Translations under genes and position numbers: made by a program
DNA from: Rhodobacteraceae bacterium IMCC1909
GTDB taxonomy: Bacteria > Pseudomonadota > Alphaproteobacteria > Rhodobacterales > Rhodobacteraceae
Length of the DNA: 64,000 bases
NCBI GenBank assembly: GCA_030704425.1
Contig: JAPDHM010000002.1
Span: 1,054,001-1,118,000 of the forward strand
Reading direction: 5' to 3'
Notes under the pieces: generated by a model
What the model was told of the DNA's origin: nothing
What the model saw: only the letters and a program-made list of their open reading frames with translations
The model's database searches: none
In this document: positions 36,121 through 46,188 of the stretch, in pieces
Position numbering within the stretch: position 1 is the stretch's first letter
How the letters are laid out: each line of letters begins with the position of its first letter

Positions 36121-36507
36121 TTACTCTTCTGCGGCGGCTTCTTCTGCGGGCACCTCTTCTTCCGCCGGAGTGGCCGCTTTGTCGGCTTTTTCTTCAGCGC
36201 GCTCAATGGCTTTTTTGCCAGGCTTGGCTTTGATTGGATTGTTGCGTGTTTTGGCCGGGATTACGCCTGCGGCTTCCAGCATACGGGAAACACGATCTGT
36301 TGGCTGTGCGCCTTGCCCCAGCCAGTGTTGAATGCGCTCAAGATCGAGCTTGACGCGCTCTTCGCTGTCCTTGGCCAAAAGCGGGTTATATGTGCCCAGC
36401 TTTTCGATGAAGCGACCATCGCGCGGCATGCGGGCATCAGCAGCAACAACACGATAAAAGGGGCGCTTTTTGGACCCACCACGGGCCAAACGGATTTTCA
36501 TAGCCAT
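36121..36507 (-). CDS. rpsP: 30S ribosomal protein S16
   Basis: 128 residues: [20 protein letters not shown] at the start, [12 protein letters not shown] and [11 protein letters not shown] in the core. An acidic/Ala tail of about 40 residues ([20 protein letters not shown]) is a common alphaproteobacterial extension. AAGGAG seven bases before the ATG decides the start at 36507. Confidence 0.95.
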   Translation of the reverse strand: MAMKIRLARGGSKKRPFYRVVAADARMPRDGRFIEKLGTYNPLLAKDSEERVKLDLERIQHWLGQGAQPTDRVSRMLEAAGVIPAKTRNNPIKAKPGKKAIERAEEKADKAATPAEEEVPAEEAAAEE

Positions 36508-36552
36508 TGTTAATCTCCTTGAAAATGGCAAATAGGCAGCAGATATTGCGGT

Positions 36553-36849
36553 CTATTCTTGATAAGTTTTGTGGTTCTGGATGACTTCTTGAACGATAAA
36601 GCTCAGAAATTTCTTGGCGAATTCGGGATCGAGATCGGCGCGTCGCGCCAAATCTTGCAGACGTGTAATTTGCTGTGCCTCGCGTTCGGGATCCGATGGC
36701 GGTAGCGCGTGTTTGGCTTTGAGCTGCCCCACGGCTTGTGTATGGGCAAAACGCTCGCCCAGCGTATAAACCAAGATGGCATCCAAGCGATCAATGCTCT
36801 CGCGATGTGATTTCAGCAGCTGAGCGGCGCGTGTTGTATCGTCCGTCAT
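36553..36849 (-). CDS. Chorismate mutase (AroQ type)
   Basis: 98-residue all-helical chorismate mutase converting chorismate to prephenate for Phe/Tyr synthesis. The AroQ pattern is visible: SHRESIDRLDAILVYTLGERF (Arg of the active site), VGQLKAKHALPPSDPERE with the conserved Lys, and the last helix FLSFIVQEVIQNHK. It sits between ffh and rpsP on the same strand, with short gaps, and is probably cotranscribed. Confidence 0.9.
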   Translation of the reverse strand: MTDDTTRAAQLLKSHRESIDRLDAILVYTLGERFAHTQAVGQLKAKHALPPSDPEREAQQITRLQDLARRADLDPEFAKKFLSFIVQEVIQNHKTYQE

Positions 36850-36880
36850 AACAGGCCTCCGGGTGTCTTATCTGAATGTT

Positions 36881-38377
36881 TCATTTCTTTTTGCCGAAAC
36901 CGCTTAGGCCACCGGGCAACCCGCCGCCCAATCCACCCATCCCTTTGGGTAGGCTCATGCCTTTGGGCAAACCGCTCATAGCTCCACTGGCGATTTGCTC
37001 TTGCGCTGCGGCCAGCTCGGCTTGACTTGGGGCGCCTTGGCCGCCGAGCATGCCCTTGAGGGCGCTCAGCCCGCCCTTTTTTCCGATTTTCTTCATCATA
37101 TCTGACATTTGTCGATGCTGTTTGAGCAATTTATTGAGATCACTCACGTCAAGCCCCGCCCCGGCTGCGATCCGCTTTTTTCGGCTGGCTTGTAGCAAAG
37201 CAGGATTGGCCCGCTCTTTCTTTGTCATGGAATTGATCAAGGCAATTTGGCGTTTTAACAGGCTGTCATCTAGGCCGGCTTGATCAATCTTGCCCTTCAT
37301 TTTTGCCATACCGGGCATCATGCCCATCAGGCCTTGCATACCGCCCATTTTTTGCATTTGCTCGAGCTGGCTGCGCAGATCATTCATATTGAACATGCCC
37401 TTTTGCAGGCGACGCATCATCCGTTCGGCTTGTTCGGCTTCTAAAGTTTCTTGCGCCTTCTCAACCAAAGCGACGATGTCGCCCATGCCCAGAATGCGGC
37501 CAGCGATGCGCTCTGGCTCAAATGTTTCCAATGCATCCATCTTTTCGCCGGAACCAACAAATTTGATTGGCTTGCCGGTGACCGCGCGCATGGACAGCGC
37601 CGCACCACCGCGACCATCCCCATCCATACGGGTGAGAACCACGCCAGAGATGCCGATTTTGCTGTCAAATTCTTCGGCCACTTCGACAGCCACTTGACCG
37701 GTTAACCCATCGACAACGAGCAGGGTTTCGCGCGGCTCAACCGTATCGCGCACATCCTGAACTTCCTGCATCAGGGTTTCATCGATTTGCAGGCGCCCGG
37801 CCGTGTCGAGCATATAGACGTCATAGCCGCCCAATGTGGCCTGTTGCTTGGCGCGTTTGGCAATCTGCACCGCGCTTTCACCGACGACGATGGGCAGGGT
37901 ATCAACGCCGACCTGCCCACCCAAGATCGCAAGCTGTTCCATCGCGGCGGGCCGGTAGATGTCCAATGAGGCCATCAGCACCTTTTTACCTTCGCGGCCG
38001 GCCAAGCGTTTGGCCAGTTTGCCGGTGGTTGTGGTTTTACCCGAGCCTTGCAGACCCACCATCAAAATTGCAGCGGGTGGGTTGTCGATCTTCAAATCGC
38101 CCGGTTCGCCTTCACCGCGCAGGGTGTCAATCAGAGCGTCATGGACGATCTTGACCACTTGCTGGCCGGGGGTCACCGATTTTGTGACAGCCGAACCGGT
38201 GGCTTTACTTTGAACTTTCTTAATGAATTCACGGGCAACAGGCAGGCTGACATCCGCCTCTAGGAGGGCAACGCGGACCTCTCTTAGGGCTGTTTTCACA
38301 TCCTCTTCCGACAGCGCCCCTTGCTTGGTTAGCCGATCAAACACACCCCCAAGGCGTTCGGATAGATTTTCAAACAT
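36881..38377 (-). CDS. ffh: Signal recognition particle protein Ffh
   Basis: SRP GTPase that delivers membrane-protein nascent chains to FtsY; 498 residues. N domain from MFENLSERLGGVFDRL; G domain with MVGLQGSGKTTTTGKLA (P-loop), DTAGRL and TRMDGDGRGGAAL; and a Met-rich M domain (MMRRLQKGMFNMNDL, GGMQGLMGMMPGM) ending in a Gly-rich tail. The start at 38377 (MFENL) is standard. Confidence 0.96.
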   Translation of the reverse strand: MFENLSERLGGVFDRLTKQGALSEEDVKTALREVRVALLEADVSLPVAREFIKKVQSKATGSAVTKSVTPGQQVVKIVHDALIDTLRGEGEPGDLKIDNPPAAILMVGLQGSGKTTTTGKLAKRLAGREGKKVLMASLDIYRPAAMEQLAILGGQVGVDTLPIVVGESAVQIAKRAKQQATLGGYDVYMLDTAGRLQIDETLMQEVQDVRDTVEPRETLLVVDGLTGQVAVEVAEEFDSKIGISGVVLTRMDGDGRGGAALSMRAVTGKPIKFVGSGEKMDALETFEPERIAGRILGMGDIVALVEKAQETLEAEQAERMMRRLQKGMFNMNDLRSQLEQMQKMGGMQGLMGMMPGMAKMKGKIDQAGLDDSLLKRQIALINSMTKKERANPALLQASRKKRIAAGAGLDVSDLNKLLKQHRQMSDMMKKIGKKGGLSALKGMLGGQGAPSQAELAAAQEQIASGAMSGLPKGMSLPKGMGGLGGGLPGGLSGFGKKK

Positions 38378-38697
38378 GGGTCCGACCCTTTCGCTCCGCA
38401 CACGGTCCCGCTATGGCGCGGGCCGCGTAAATTTCCAAAGTCCCAAACCGAAAAGCACCCGTGGGCGCAACGCGCTGACGGATGGCGATCCTGGCAAAAG
38501 CCTAAGGACCGGAAGACGATTACTTCCGGAATTTTCATGCGTGTACACGTGTCCTGCATCCAGAGTCAAGCGTGGCCTGCGCCTGAGCTTGGGTGGTGGC
38601 GATAGAGAAAGAAATTGCCAAAGTGGAGGTCTGTCATTACTGACAAGGGAGCAGCTTGGCGTTTGTGCGCAAAGCGCGACAAGAGAGCAAGGGCGTT
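38378..38697. other. Intergenic region between ffh and the FAD-oxidase gene
   Basis: 320-bp divergent region. It contains one small hairpin, CCGGAAG/CTTCCGG at 38509-38529, followed by AATTTTC; otherwise I see no gene, repeat or convincing promoter element. Confidence 0.4.
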
Positions 38698-40125
38698 ATG
38701 TTAAATCCAGTGACGGCAAAGTTTACAAGCCAACTGCAAAGCCTCCTGCCTGCTGCAGCCTTTCCTGAACTTGGTGATAAATATCTGACTGAACCGCGAG
38801 GGCATTATCAGGGATCGGCGGGGCTATTGGTGGCCCCAGACAGCACCGCGCAGGTGGCGCAGGTTATTGCGGCGGCGGCGGCGGCTCGGATCGGCGTTGT
38901 GCCGTACGGGGGTGGCACTGGTCTTGTTGGGGGGCAAGTCCTGCCAGCATCCAAGACGTGCACCCCAGCCCCGCTGATCTTAAGCCTTGGGCGCATGCGC
39001 CAGATTCGGGCCTGTTATCCTGAAGAGAACGTTCTGGTGGCTGAAGCTGGTGCGGTGCTGGCGGAGGTTCAGCAGAGTGCGGCGGATGTGGATAGATTGT
39101 TTCCATTGTCGCTGGCCTCTGAAGGCACGGCGCAGATCGGCGGATTGCTGGCCACCAATGCTGGTGGGGTAAATGTGCTGCGCTATGGCATGGCGCGCGA
39201 CCAGGTTTTGGGCATTGAGGCGGTGATGGCCGATGGCCGGATTTTCAACGGTCTGCAACGGCTGCGCAAAGACAATACTGGTTACGATTTGCGACATTTG
39301 CTCATCGGATCTGAGGGCACTTTAGGCATCATCACGGCTGCGAGTCTCAAGTTGGCGCCCCGACCCCAATCGGAGGGGACAGCACTTTTGACCGTAGACA
39401 GCCCAAGCGTGGCGCTGGATCTGTTGGGGCGGGCTAAGGGCATTTTGGGTGAGAGCATCTCCGCGTTTGAATTGATTTCTGGGCAGGGCTTGCGGTTTCT
39501 GGCTGAGACCCACCCGCAGATGCGTCAACCATGGTCCTCGCCCCCCGATTGGTCAATTTTGCTGCATCTCGGTGTTTCGAATGGCGCAGGGGCGGAACAG
39601 GCAATTGAAGCGCTTTTTGAGCAGGCCTCAGACATGATCCGTGACGGTGTGATCGCCCAATCTGCGCAGCAAGCGCAAGATCTGTGGAGCCTGCGGGAAA
39701 CCATACCTCTTGCCAACCGTGCGATTGGCGCAATTTGCTCATCGGATATTTCTTTGCCGCTGTCGGAAATTGCCAGTTTTATCGCCAAGATGCCCGTGGC
39801 TTTGGCCCGTTATGGCGACATCCGTATCAATTGTTTTGGTCATCTTGGCGATGGGAATCTCCATTTTAACCTGTTTCCGGCCGCGGGTGCGGCGGCTTCA
39901 GACTACCGCGCCATGAGGGCAGATTTGCAGGCAGAAGTGCATCGACTGACCCATGAATTGGGTGGATCCGTTTCTGCCGAGCATGGCGTTGGGCGGCTCA
40001 AGGTGGCGGATATTGCGCGCTTTGGCGATCCCGTGAAATTGCAGCTTATGCGTCAGATCAAAGACACGTTGGATCCTCAAGGCATTATGAACCCCGGGGC
40101 CGTTTTACCGCTACGGGCAGCTTAG
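38698..40125 (+). CDS. FAD-linked oxidase, D-2-hydroxyacid dehydrogenase type
   Basis: 475-residue flavoprotein of the GlcD / D-2-hydroxyglutarate dehydrogenase family. The FAD-binding domain shows VVPYGGGTGLVGG and EGTAQIGGLLATNAGG. The C-terminal substrate domain has RINCFGHLGDGNLHFNLFP, with the metal-ligand histidines, and GGSVSAEHGVGRLK. It would oxidise a D-2-hydroxyacid to the 2-oxoacid, passing electrons to a quinone or ETF. The ATG at 38698 is preceded by CAAGGGCG; a TTG frame start upstream is weaker. Confidence 0.88.
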   Translation: MLNPVTAKFTSQLQSLLPAAAFPELGDKYLTEPRGHYQGSAGLLVAPDSTAQVAQVIAAAAAARIGVVPYGGGTGLVGGQVLPASKTCTPAPLILSLGRMRQIRACYPEENVLVAEAGAVLAEVQQSAADVDRLFPLSLASEGTAQIGGLLATNAGGVNVLRYGMARDQVLGIEAVMADGRIFNGLQRLRKDNTGYDLRHLLIGSEGTLGIITAASLKLAPRPQSEGTALLTVDSPSVALDLLGRAKGILGESISAFELISGQGLRFLAETHPQMRQPWSSPPDWSILLHLGVSNGAGAEQAIEALFEQASDMIRDGVIAQSAQQAQDLWSLRETIPLANRAIGAICSSDISLPLSEIASFIAKMPVALARYGDIRINCFGHLGDGNLHFNLFPAAGAAASDYRAMRADLQAEVHRLTHELGGSVSAEHGVGRLKVADIARFGDPVKLQLMRQIKDTLDPQGIMNPGAVLPLRAA

Positions 40126-40248
40126 CTGCGCGTTGGGCATATCGACCAGACCAGGCATGCCATAAGAGTTATAAGTGAGCCTCGGCTCGGCGAATGAAAT
40201 ATGCCCTGTACAAAAAATACAGCTGAGGACAGCCCAAAATAATTTCAT
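40111..40248 (-). pseudogene. N-terminal relic of a YjbH-domain protein
   Basis: 45 codons from an ATG at 40248 with AAGGA upstream. They encode a signal peptide (MKLFWAVLSCIFC, then GHISFAEP) followed by TYNSYGMPGLVDMPNAQ. That last stretch matches the N-terminal signature of YjbH outer-membrane exopolysaccharide proteins (STYGTPGLIDMPTA-like), which are normally around 700 residues. The frame stops at once inside the 3' end of the FAD-oxidase gene, so almost the whole gene has been deleted. It is not expected to make a functional product. Confidence 0.62.
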
Positions 40249-40389
40249 TAAATAGTTCCTTAACAATGCGTTAGATTAACTTAAAAATGCGGAGCTTGTA
40301 AGCTGTAGATCAGAAAAATAGAGCATCAAGAAAATAGATATTTTTGCCAGGCAATTTACCTGTAGGCGCGAAAGCGCTATGGGCGGCTC

Positions 40390-41034
40390 ATGACAGCCTA
40401 TACCCCTCCGATGGACCCTTTGGATGTGATCCACCTGGATCATGAGCTCTTGCTGGTTAACAAGCCCTCGGGTCTTTTGTCTGTGCCTGGGCGCGGACCA
40501 TTCTTGGCCGATTGTTTGATATCCCGCATTCAGGCCGACTACCCCACAGCGCTTTTGGTGCATCGGTTGGATCGAGACACCTCGGGCGTCATGGTCTTTG
40601 CTTTATCATCCCATGCACAGCGTCACTTGGGGCTACAATTTGAAAAACGCCAGACGCAAAAGACTTATGTGGCGCGGGTCTGGGGGCAAATGGTGGCACA
40701 AAGCGGCACGGTTGATTTGCCGATCATAGTTGATTGGCCGAACCGGCCGCGGCAGATGATTTGCCATGAGACTGGCCGCGCGGCACAGACCGATTGGCAG
40801 GTGATTAAAAGGGGCGCTCAAGAAACGCGCGTCAAGTTAAGTCCAAAAACGGGTCGCTCGCATCAACTTAGGGTACATATGCTGGCGCTTGGGCATCCGA
40901 TTTTGGGCGATCCGTTTTATGGCACGCCGGAAAGCCAAGCGGCCCAGCGCCTGATGCTGCATTCCCACCGCTTGCGTCTACGTCATCCAGATGGTGGCGA
41001 ATTGATGGATTTCCGCGCCAAAATACCATTCTAA
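40390..41034 (+). CDS. RluA-family RNA pseudouridine synthase
   Basis: 214 residues. The catalytic Asp lies in ALLVHRLDRDTSGVMVFA; the start DHELLLVNKPSGLLSVPGRG and the end HQLRVHMLALGHPILGDPFY are family signatures. No S4 domain precedes the catalytic core, so it is the short RluA form, which modifies 23S rRNA and some tRNAs in E. coli. Single-gene transcript. Confidence 0.9.
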   Translation: MTAYTPPMDPLDVIHLDHELLLVNKPSGLLSVPGRGPFLADCLISRIQADYPTALLVHRLDRDTSGVMVFALSSHAQRHLGLQFEKRQTQKTYVARVWGQMVAQSGTVDLPIIVDWPNRPRQMICHETGRAAQTDWQVIKRGAQETRVKLSPKTGRSHQLRVHMLALGHPILGDPFYGTPESQAAQRLMLHSHRLRLRHPDGGELMDFRAKIPF

Positions 41035-41102
41035 AGCCACGTTCTAAAACATCGGCTAGACCTGCTCAGTGACGATGCATGTTGCAATCGGCATCATAAG
41101 TG

Positions 41103-41162
41103 TCCATCAAAATCCCGATCCCTGCGCTGATCGCTTGTCCAGAGAGCGGGAATTTTGATGGG
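41103..41162. repeat. Long inverted repeat between convergent genes
   Basis: CCATCAAAATCCC at 41104-41116 pairs with GGGAATTTTGATGG ending at 41162, with one bulged base and about 32 nt between the arms. It sits just past the aldehyde dehydrogenase stop. There is no T-run, so it is not a clear intrinsic terminator; it may stop or protect transcripts from both sides. Confidence 0.55.
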
Positions 41163-41177
41163 CTTTAGGTGTATGAC

Positions 41178-42620
41178 TTAACTGTCTTCCCAGCAGCTCA
41201 CAGCTTTGATTTCCATGAACTCATGCAGGCCGAAAATACCGCCTTCGCGGCCATTGCCCGATTGCTTGTAGCCGCCAAATGGGCTGCCCATGCCAAAGCC
41301 GACAGAATTGGTTTCGACCATGCCTGAGCGTAACTGCCGCGCGACACGCTGACGTTGTTCTTGATCGCCGCATTGGATGTAATTGGTCAAACCATAGGGC
41401 GTATCATTGGCAATTGCGATGGCTTCCTCTTCGGTATCAAAGGGCATGATGGTCATGACAGGGCCAAAGATTTCTTCGCGGTTTATACGGGCCGTGTTGT
41501 CCACATCCGCAAAGATGGTCGGGCGGACATAATAGCCGCGGTTCAACCCTTCCGGGCGACCAAGCCCACCTGCGATCACTGTGGCACCATCTTCTTTTAT
41601 ACCCACCTCGATTAGGTTTTGGATTTTGTCAAATTGCATCTGACTGACCACAGGACCGATATGGCCGCCTTCTTCAGACGCGGGGCCAACTTTAGTAGCC
41701 TCGGCTGCGGCCGCGGCTTGCTCCAGCGCTTGGGCGTAGCGAGAGCGCTCTACCAACATACGGGTTGGGGCGTTGCACGATTGGCCGGAATTGCGCATGC
41801 AGCGGGCGACTCCATTGGTCACCGCATCATCAGCAGCATTGGCGAAAATGATATTTGCACCTTTTCCGCCCAGCTCGAGGCTCACACGTTTGAGTGTATC
41901 GGCGGCGGCTTTGGAAATGGCGATGCCCGCACGGGATGAACCTGTGAAGCTGACCATATCCACATCAGGATGCACAGACAGCTGCGAGCCAACGCCCAGA
42001 CCATCGCCGTTGACGAGGTTGAACACACCGGCGGGGAAGCCTGCCTCATGAATCATCTCAGCAAACAATAGGCCCGAGAGCGGCGCAATTTCGGAGGGTT
42101 TCAAAACCATGGTGCAGCCAGCGGCCAGCGCGGGCACGGCCTTGAGCACAATTTGGTTCATGGGCCAATTCCAAGGGGTGATCAAAGCGGTCACACCAAT
42201 GGGTTCCATCATAGTGCGCTCATTGGGCGCTTGCGCGCCGAGCGGGCGATCAAATTCGAAATCTTTGAAGGCATTGATAAAGCCTTGCAAATGCCATGTC
42301 CCAGCGCCAACCTGCTGATTGCGTGATAATTTTTGCGGCGCGCCCATTTCTAGGCTGATCGCTGCGGCCATATCGGCCTGCCGGGCTTGGTAAACTTCAA
42401 GCAATTTTTCTAACAGGTCCAAGCGCTCTGCCTTGCTGGTTTGGGACCAGCTGGGAAAGGCGGCTTTTGCAGCTGCGACCGCGGCATCCGTATCCGCCTG
42501 ACTGCCCAAAGAAATCACCCCAACCACGTCTTCTGTGCTTGGATCGATGACATCAAAGTCATGCGCTGTCGCTGGGTTAACCCATTGGCCGTTCGTATAA
42601 AATTGGCGCTTCTCAATCAT
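41178..42620 (-). CDS. Aldehyde dehydrogenase family protein
   Basis: 480-residue NAD(P)-dependent aldehyde dehydrogenase. The catalytic Glu lies in VSLELGGKGANIIF and the catalytic Cys in RNSGQSCNAPTRM. The cofactor region is WNWPMNQIVLKAVPALAAGCTMVLKPSE, and GMVETNSVGFGMGSPFGGYKQSGNGREGG closes the domain. GGAGG sits before the ATG at 42620. Physiological aldehyde unknown; monocistronic. Confidence 0.92.
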   Translation of the reverse strand: MIEKRQFYTNGQWVNPATAHDFDVIDPSTEDVVGVISLGSQADTDAAVAAAKAAFPSWSQTSKAERLDLLEKLLEVYQARQADMAAAISLEMGAPQKLSRNQQVGAGTWHLQGFINAFKDFEFDRPLGAQAPNERTMMEPIGVTALITPWNWPMNQIVLKAVPALAAGCTMVLKPSEIAPLSGLLFAEMIHEAGFPAGVFNLVNGDGLGVGSQLSVHPDVDMVSFTGSSRAGIAISKAAADTLKRVSLELGGKGANIIFANAADDAVTNGVARCMRNSGQSCNAPTRMLVERSRYAQALEQAAAAAEATKVGPASEEGGHIGPVVSQMQFDKIQNLIEVGIKEDGATVIAGGLGRPEGLNRGYYVRPTIFADVDNTARINREEIFGPVMTIMPFDTEEEAIAIANDTPYGLTNYIQCGDQEQRQRVARQLRSGMVETNSVGFGMGSPFGGYKQSGNGREGGIFGLHEFMEIKAVSCWEDS

Positions 42621-42813
42621 CTTTGCCTCCTGCAAGTACTGAATTCGAGCGAGAATGTCATTGCCGGGTGAATTTCGCAAGCATTGAAGATGCCGGCAGC
42701 AGCACTTTTTTCTGAACTATTCACGCTCGATGTGTCCGGTGGTGCCATCGTAGGAGGAGACTTCAGCGCATGCGTTTTTGCGAAAATACTAATGGTGTGG
42801 TTTTCCTAAAACC

Positions 42814-42842
42814 AAAAAAGCCCCACCAAAGGCGGGGCTTTT
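42814..42842 (-). terminator. Terminator of pnp
   Basis: AAAGCCCCGCC/GGTGGGGCTTT stem with a TTT loop (one mismatch) and a T-run on the minus strand, about 18 bp after the pnp stop. Confidence 0.88.
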
Positions 42843-42859
42843 AAGATACTCTGGGCGAT

Positions 42860-44995
42860 TTAGCCTTCGCTGGCCTCATCGGCTGCGATTTCTTCGCCGG
42901 TCTCTTGGTTGACCATTTTCATGGCCAAACGCACCTTGCCGCGATCATCAAAACCCAACAGTTTGACCCAAACTTCTTGACCTTCTTTCAGAACATCGGA
43001 GGGGTGGTTCAAACGGCGGTTTTCGATTTGGCTGACATGCACCAGACCATCGCGCTTGCCGAAGAAGTTTACAAATGCGCCGAAGTCGACAACTTTGACA
43101 ACTTTGCCTTTGTAGATCGCATTTTCTTCAGGTTCCGCCACGATCGCATGGATCATGTCGTAAGCTGTTTTGATGCTATCGCCATTCGGGCTGGCGATTT
43201 TGATTACGCCTTCGTCGTTGATATCAACTTTCGCGCCGGAGACCTCAACAATTTCGCGGATCACTTTACCGCCAGAGCCGATGACTTCACGGATCTTATC
43301 GGTTGGGATTTGCATGGTTTCAATCCGCGGTGCGTGAACAGAGAATTCCTGTGCGCCTGAGATGGATTTGCCCATTTCACCCAAGATATGCAAACGGCCA
43401 TCTTTGGCTTGTGCCAAGGCTTTTTTCATAATGTCCTGCGTGATGCCGGCCACTTTGATGTCCATTTGCAATGAGGTGATCCCAGCTTCTGTGCCGGCCA
43501 CTTTGAAGTCCATGTCGCCCAGGTGATCTTCATCGCCCAAGATATCGGTCAAAACGGCATATTCGCCGTCTTCTTCCAAGACCAGACCCATGGCCACACC
43601 GGCAACCGGCGCTTTTAAAGGCACGCCAGCGTCCATCATGGACAGCGAGCCGCCACAGACCGATGCCATAGAGGACGAGCCGTTGGATTCGGTGATCTCG
43701 GAGACCAAACGGATGGTATAGGGGAAGTCGGTTGCCGCAGGTAATACTGCCTGAAGCGCGCGCCATGCCAATTTACCATGCCCAATTTCGCGGCGGCCTG
43801 GAGGGCCGAAGCGGCCCACTTCACCCACAGAATAGGGAGGGAAGTTATAATGCAGCAGGAAGTTGGATTTGTAAGTGCCGTGCAACGCATCGATCATTTG
43901 CTCGTCGTCGCCGGTGCCCAAGGTGGTTACGACCAGACCCTGCGTTTCACCACGGGTGAACAAAGCGGAGCCATGTGTGCGTGGCAACAGACCTGTTTCG
44001 CAATTGATTGCCCGGACCGTATCCAAGGCGCGGCCATCAATGCGTTTGCCGTTTTTCACAACATCGCCGCGCAGAACTTTGGATTCCAGCTTTTTCAAAG
44101 CAGACCCTAGGTTTTCATCGGCCAATTGTTCCTCGCTGAGGTTGGCTTTGATCGCATCTTTCGCTGTTGCAACCGCAGAGTTGCGTTCTTGCTTGTCGGT
44201 GATTGCGTAAGCGGCACGCATGGCCTCTTCACCAGCGGCAGATACGGCGGCCGAGAGGTCGCTGTAATCTGGTGCTTGGAAGTCAAAAGGCTCTTTCGCG
44301 CAATCTTCCGCCAAATCGACGATCAGATCGATCACGGGTTGGATTTGCTCATGTGCAAAAGCAATCGCGCCGAGCATCTCATCTTCAGACAGCTCATAGG
44401 CTTCGGATTCAACCATCATAACCGCATCTTTGGTACCGGCCACAACCAGGTCCAAACGCTGCTCCGGATTCTGGCGCAGATTGTGCATGTCATCAATCGT
44501 TGGATTGAGAACGTAGTCACCATCTACAAAGCCCACGCGTGCCCCGGCGATTGGACCCATGAATGGCGCGCCTGAGATGGTCAGAGCTGCTGAGGCCGCG
44601 ATCATAGCAACCATGTCTGGGTCATTGACCAAGTCATGCGACAGAACGGTACAGATCACCAAGACTTCGTTCTTGAAGCCCGGCACAAACAAAGGCCGGA
44701 TGGGGCGATCGATCAAACGTGATGTCAGCGTCTCTTTTTCCGTTGGACGCGCTTCACGTTTGAAAAAGCCACCTGGAATTTTACCGGCAGCATAATATTT
44801 TTCGTTATAATGTACGGTCAGAGGGAAAAAGTCCTGACCGGGTTTTTGGCTTTTGGCGAATGTTACGTTCGCCATAACTGAGGTTTCACCCAAAGTTGCA
44901 ATGACGGTGCCGTCGGCTTGACGGGCAACCTTACCTGTTTCCAAAGTAAGGGTTTCTTCGCCCCACTGAATGGATTTTTTAGTTTCTGTAAACAT
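42860..44995 (-). CDS. pnp: Polyribonucleotide nucleotidyltransferase
   Basis: 3'-5' phosphorolytic exoribonuclease of the RNA degradosome, 711 residues. It has two RNase PH-like domains (first with [20 protein letters not shown], second with [14 protein letters not shown] and the active-site region [15 protein letters not shown]). A KH domain ([15 protein letters not shown]) and an S1 domain ([21 protein letters not shown]) follow near the C-terminus. In relatives it follows rpsO directly; here a DMT transporter gene lies between. Confidence 0.96.
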   Translation of the reverse strand: MFTETKKSIQWGEETLTLETGKVARQADGTVIATLGETSVMANVTFAKSQKPGQDFFPLTVHYNEKYYAAGKIPGGFFKREARPTEKETLTSRLIDRPIRPLFVPGFKNEVLVICTVLSHDLVNDPDMVAMIAASAALTISGAPFMGPIAGARVGFVDGDYVLNPTIDDMHNLRQNPEQRLDLVVAGTKDAVMMVESEAYELSEDEMLGAIAFAHEQIQPVIDLIVDLAEDCAKEPFDFQAPDYSDLSAAVSAAGEEAMRAAYAITDKQERNSAVATAKDAIKANLSEEQLADENLGSALKKLESKVLRGDVVKNGKRIDGRALDTVRAINCETGLLPRTHGSALFTRGETQGLVVTTLGTGDDEQMIDALHGTYKSNFLLHYNFPPYSVGEVGRFGPPGRREIGHGKLAWRALQAVLPAATDFPYTIRLVSEITESNGSSSMASVCGGSLSMMDAGVPLKAPVAGVAMGLVLEEDGEYAVLTDILGDEDHLGDMDFKVAGTEAGITSLQMDIKVAGITQDIMKKALAQAKDGRLHILGEMGKSISGAQEFSVHAPRIETMQIPTDKIREVIGSGGKVIREIVEVSGAKVDINDEGVIKIASPNGDSIKTAYDMIHAIVAEPEENAIYKGKVVKVVDFGAFVNFFGKRDGLVHVSQIENRRLNHPSDVLKEGQEVWVKLLGFDDRGKVRLAMKMVNQETGEEIAADEASEG

Positions 44996-45169
44996 CTATG
45001 TTTTCCTAAACGGCCGTTTGGCCTATCACATGGCGGCCCCATTGCCGCCGACCCCGATATCTTGTTTTCGGGCGCTGGAGTCCGCGCGCCGCGTTTCAGA
45101 TAGCGCGCGTTTATAGCAATAATTGCTGCGGGGGAAGGGGGGGCTTGGATCAGCGGCGGAGTTCGCAGC

Positions 45170-46069
45170 TTAGGTCGGAGCGTCTTGGGGCGCAGGCGCT
45201 TCAAAGATCTCTACCACACAGGCCCCAACAATGAGGCAAGCTCCGATCCATTCCAGCATGCCCATGGCCTCCTGCGGGAGCATCCAGCTGGCGGTGAGGG
45301 TGGCGATAATGACTTCGGTCATCATCAAGAGGGCCACTCTGCCAGGGAAAAGAAATTTTTGTGCCCAGAAGATAATCAATATCGATGGCAGAATAAGCCC
45401 GATGGAAATCACAGTTGAGGCGGGGGCGACTTGTTGCAAAAGCGCCAGGCTTGGCCCGGAGACTTGGTCCCCTAGCGTCCCGAACAGCAATGCAAAGATA
45501 GAGGCGAGGCAGAATTGAAACAGCAGCAACGTTGGCATGGGCACCTCACCATAGCGTTTGATCATCGCCCCGCCCACGGCCCAGGTGATGCCCGAGAGGA
45601 ACCCCAGAACATCACCGATGTTGAGAGGAACTTGCCCGCCACCTTGGGACACTAAAAACCCAAGGCCGAGCAAGCCAATGGCAATGGCGATCCAGCGGCC
45701 GCGAGTGACACCTTCTTTTAGCCAATAGCTGCCAATCAGCGTTGACCAAATCGGAGCGAGGTAGAAAAGCAATGTCACACGCACCACCGAAGAGAGCACC
45801 AAACCAATGGTAAACAGCGCCACGGTTAACCCCATGAATATACCGATCAAAGCCCCGCGGCGCAGATGTGGCAGTTGGCTGCGCAACTGCCAAAGGAATA
45901 GGATGAGGGCGACACAAGCAGCGGGAATATTGATCAGGGCAACGGCCCAGTCTTCACGGACGCCCAGTCCAGAAAGATAGCGCAGCGGTATCCAATACAG
46001 GCCCCAAATGGCGGCCGCGATCAACACGGCGAGGGACGCAAACTGGTTTGACGGGTTGGACAATTGCAT
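45170..46069 (-). CDS. DMT-superfamily (EamA) membrane transporter
   Basis: 299-residue inner-membrane protein with about ten hydrophobic helices in two EamA repeats, the first starting FASLAVLIAAAIWGLYWIPLRYLSGLG. It is an exporter or permease of small metabolites whose substrate is not predictable. I start at MQLSNPSNQ; the 33 upstream codons run into the rpsO terminator and are rejected. It stands between rpsO and pnp, an unusual place because those two genes are generally adjacent. Confidence 0.88.
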   Translation of the reverse strand: MQLSNPSNQFASLAVLIAAAIWGLYWIPLRYLSGLGVREDWAVALINIPAACVALILFLWQLRSQLPHLRRGALIGIFMGLTVALFTIGLVLSSVVRVTLLFYLAPIWSTLIGSYWLKEGVTRGRWIAIAIGLLGLGFLVSQGGGQVPLNIGDVLGFLSGITWAVGGAMIKRYGEVPMPTLLLFQFCLASIFALLFGTLGDQVSGPSLALLQQVAPASTVISIGLILPSILIIFWAQKFLFPGRVALLMMTEVIIATLTASWMLPQEAMGMLEWIGACLIVGACVVEIFEAPAPQDAPT

Positions 46070-46135
46070 GGAAGATCTGTCCAGCAGATAGGGCCAGTTG
46101 TCTAGCGCTTTCGTAAAAGGGCTACCTGTAAACGC

Positions 46136-46165
46136 AAAAAACCGCACCCCGAGGGATGCGGTTTT
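46136..46165 (-). terminator. Terminator of rpsO
   Basis: AAAACCGCA/TGCGGTTTT stem with further C/G pairing inside, and a T-run on the minus strand about 23 bp after the rpsO stop. It insulates rpsO from the transporter gene. Confidence 0.9.
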
Positions 46166-46188
46166 CAATTTTCAGATTGAGCAGGCGC

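Noticed and set aside
38509-38529. Hairpin upstream of the FAD-oxidase as a terminator
   Set aside because: No gene on either strand ends before it and the following T-run is weak.
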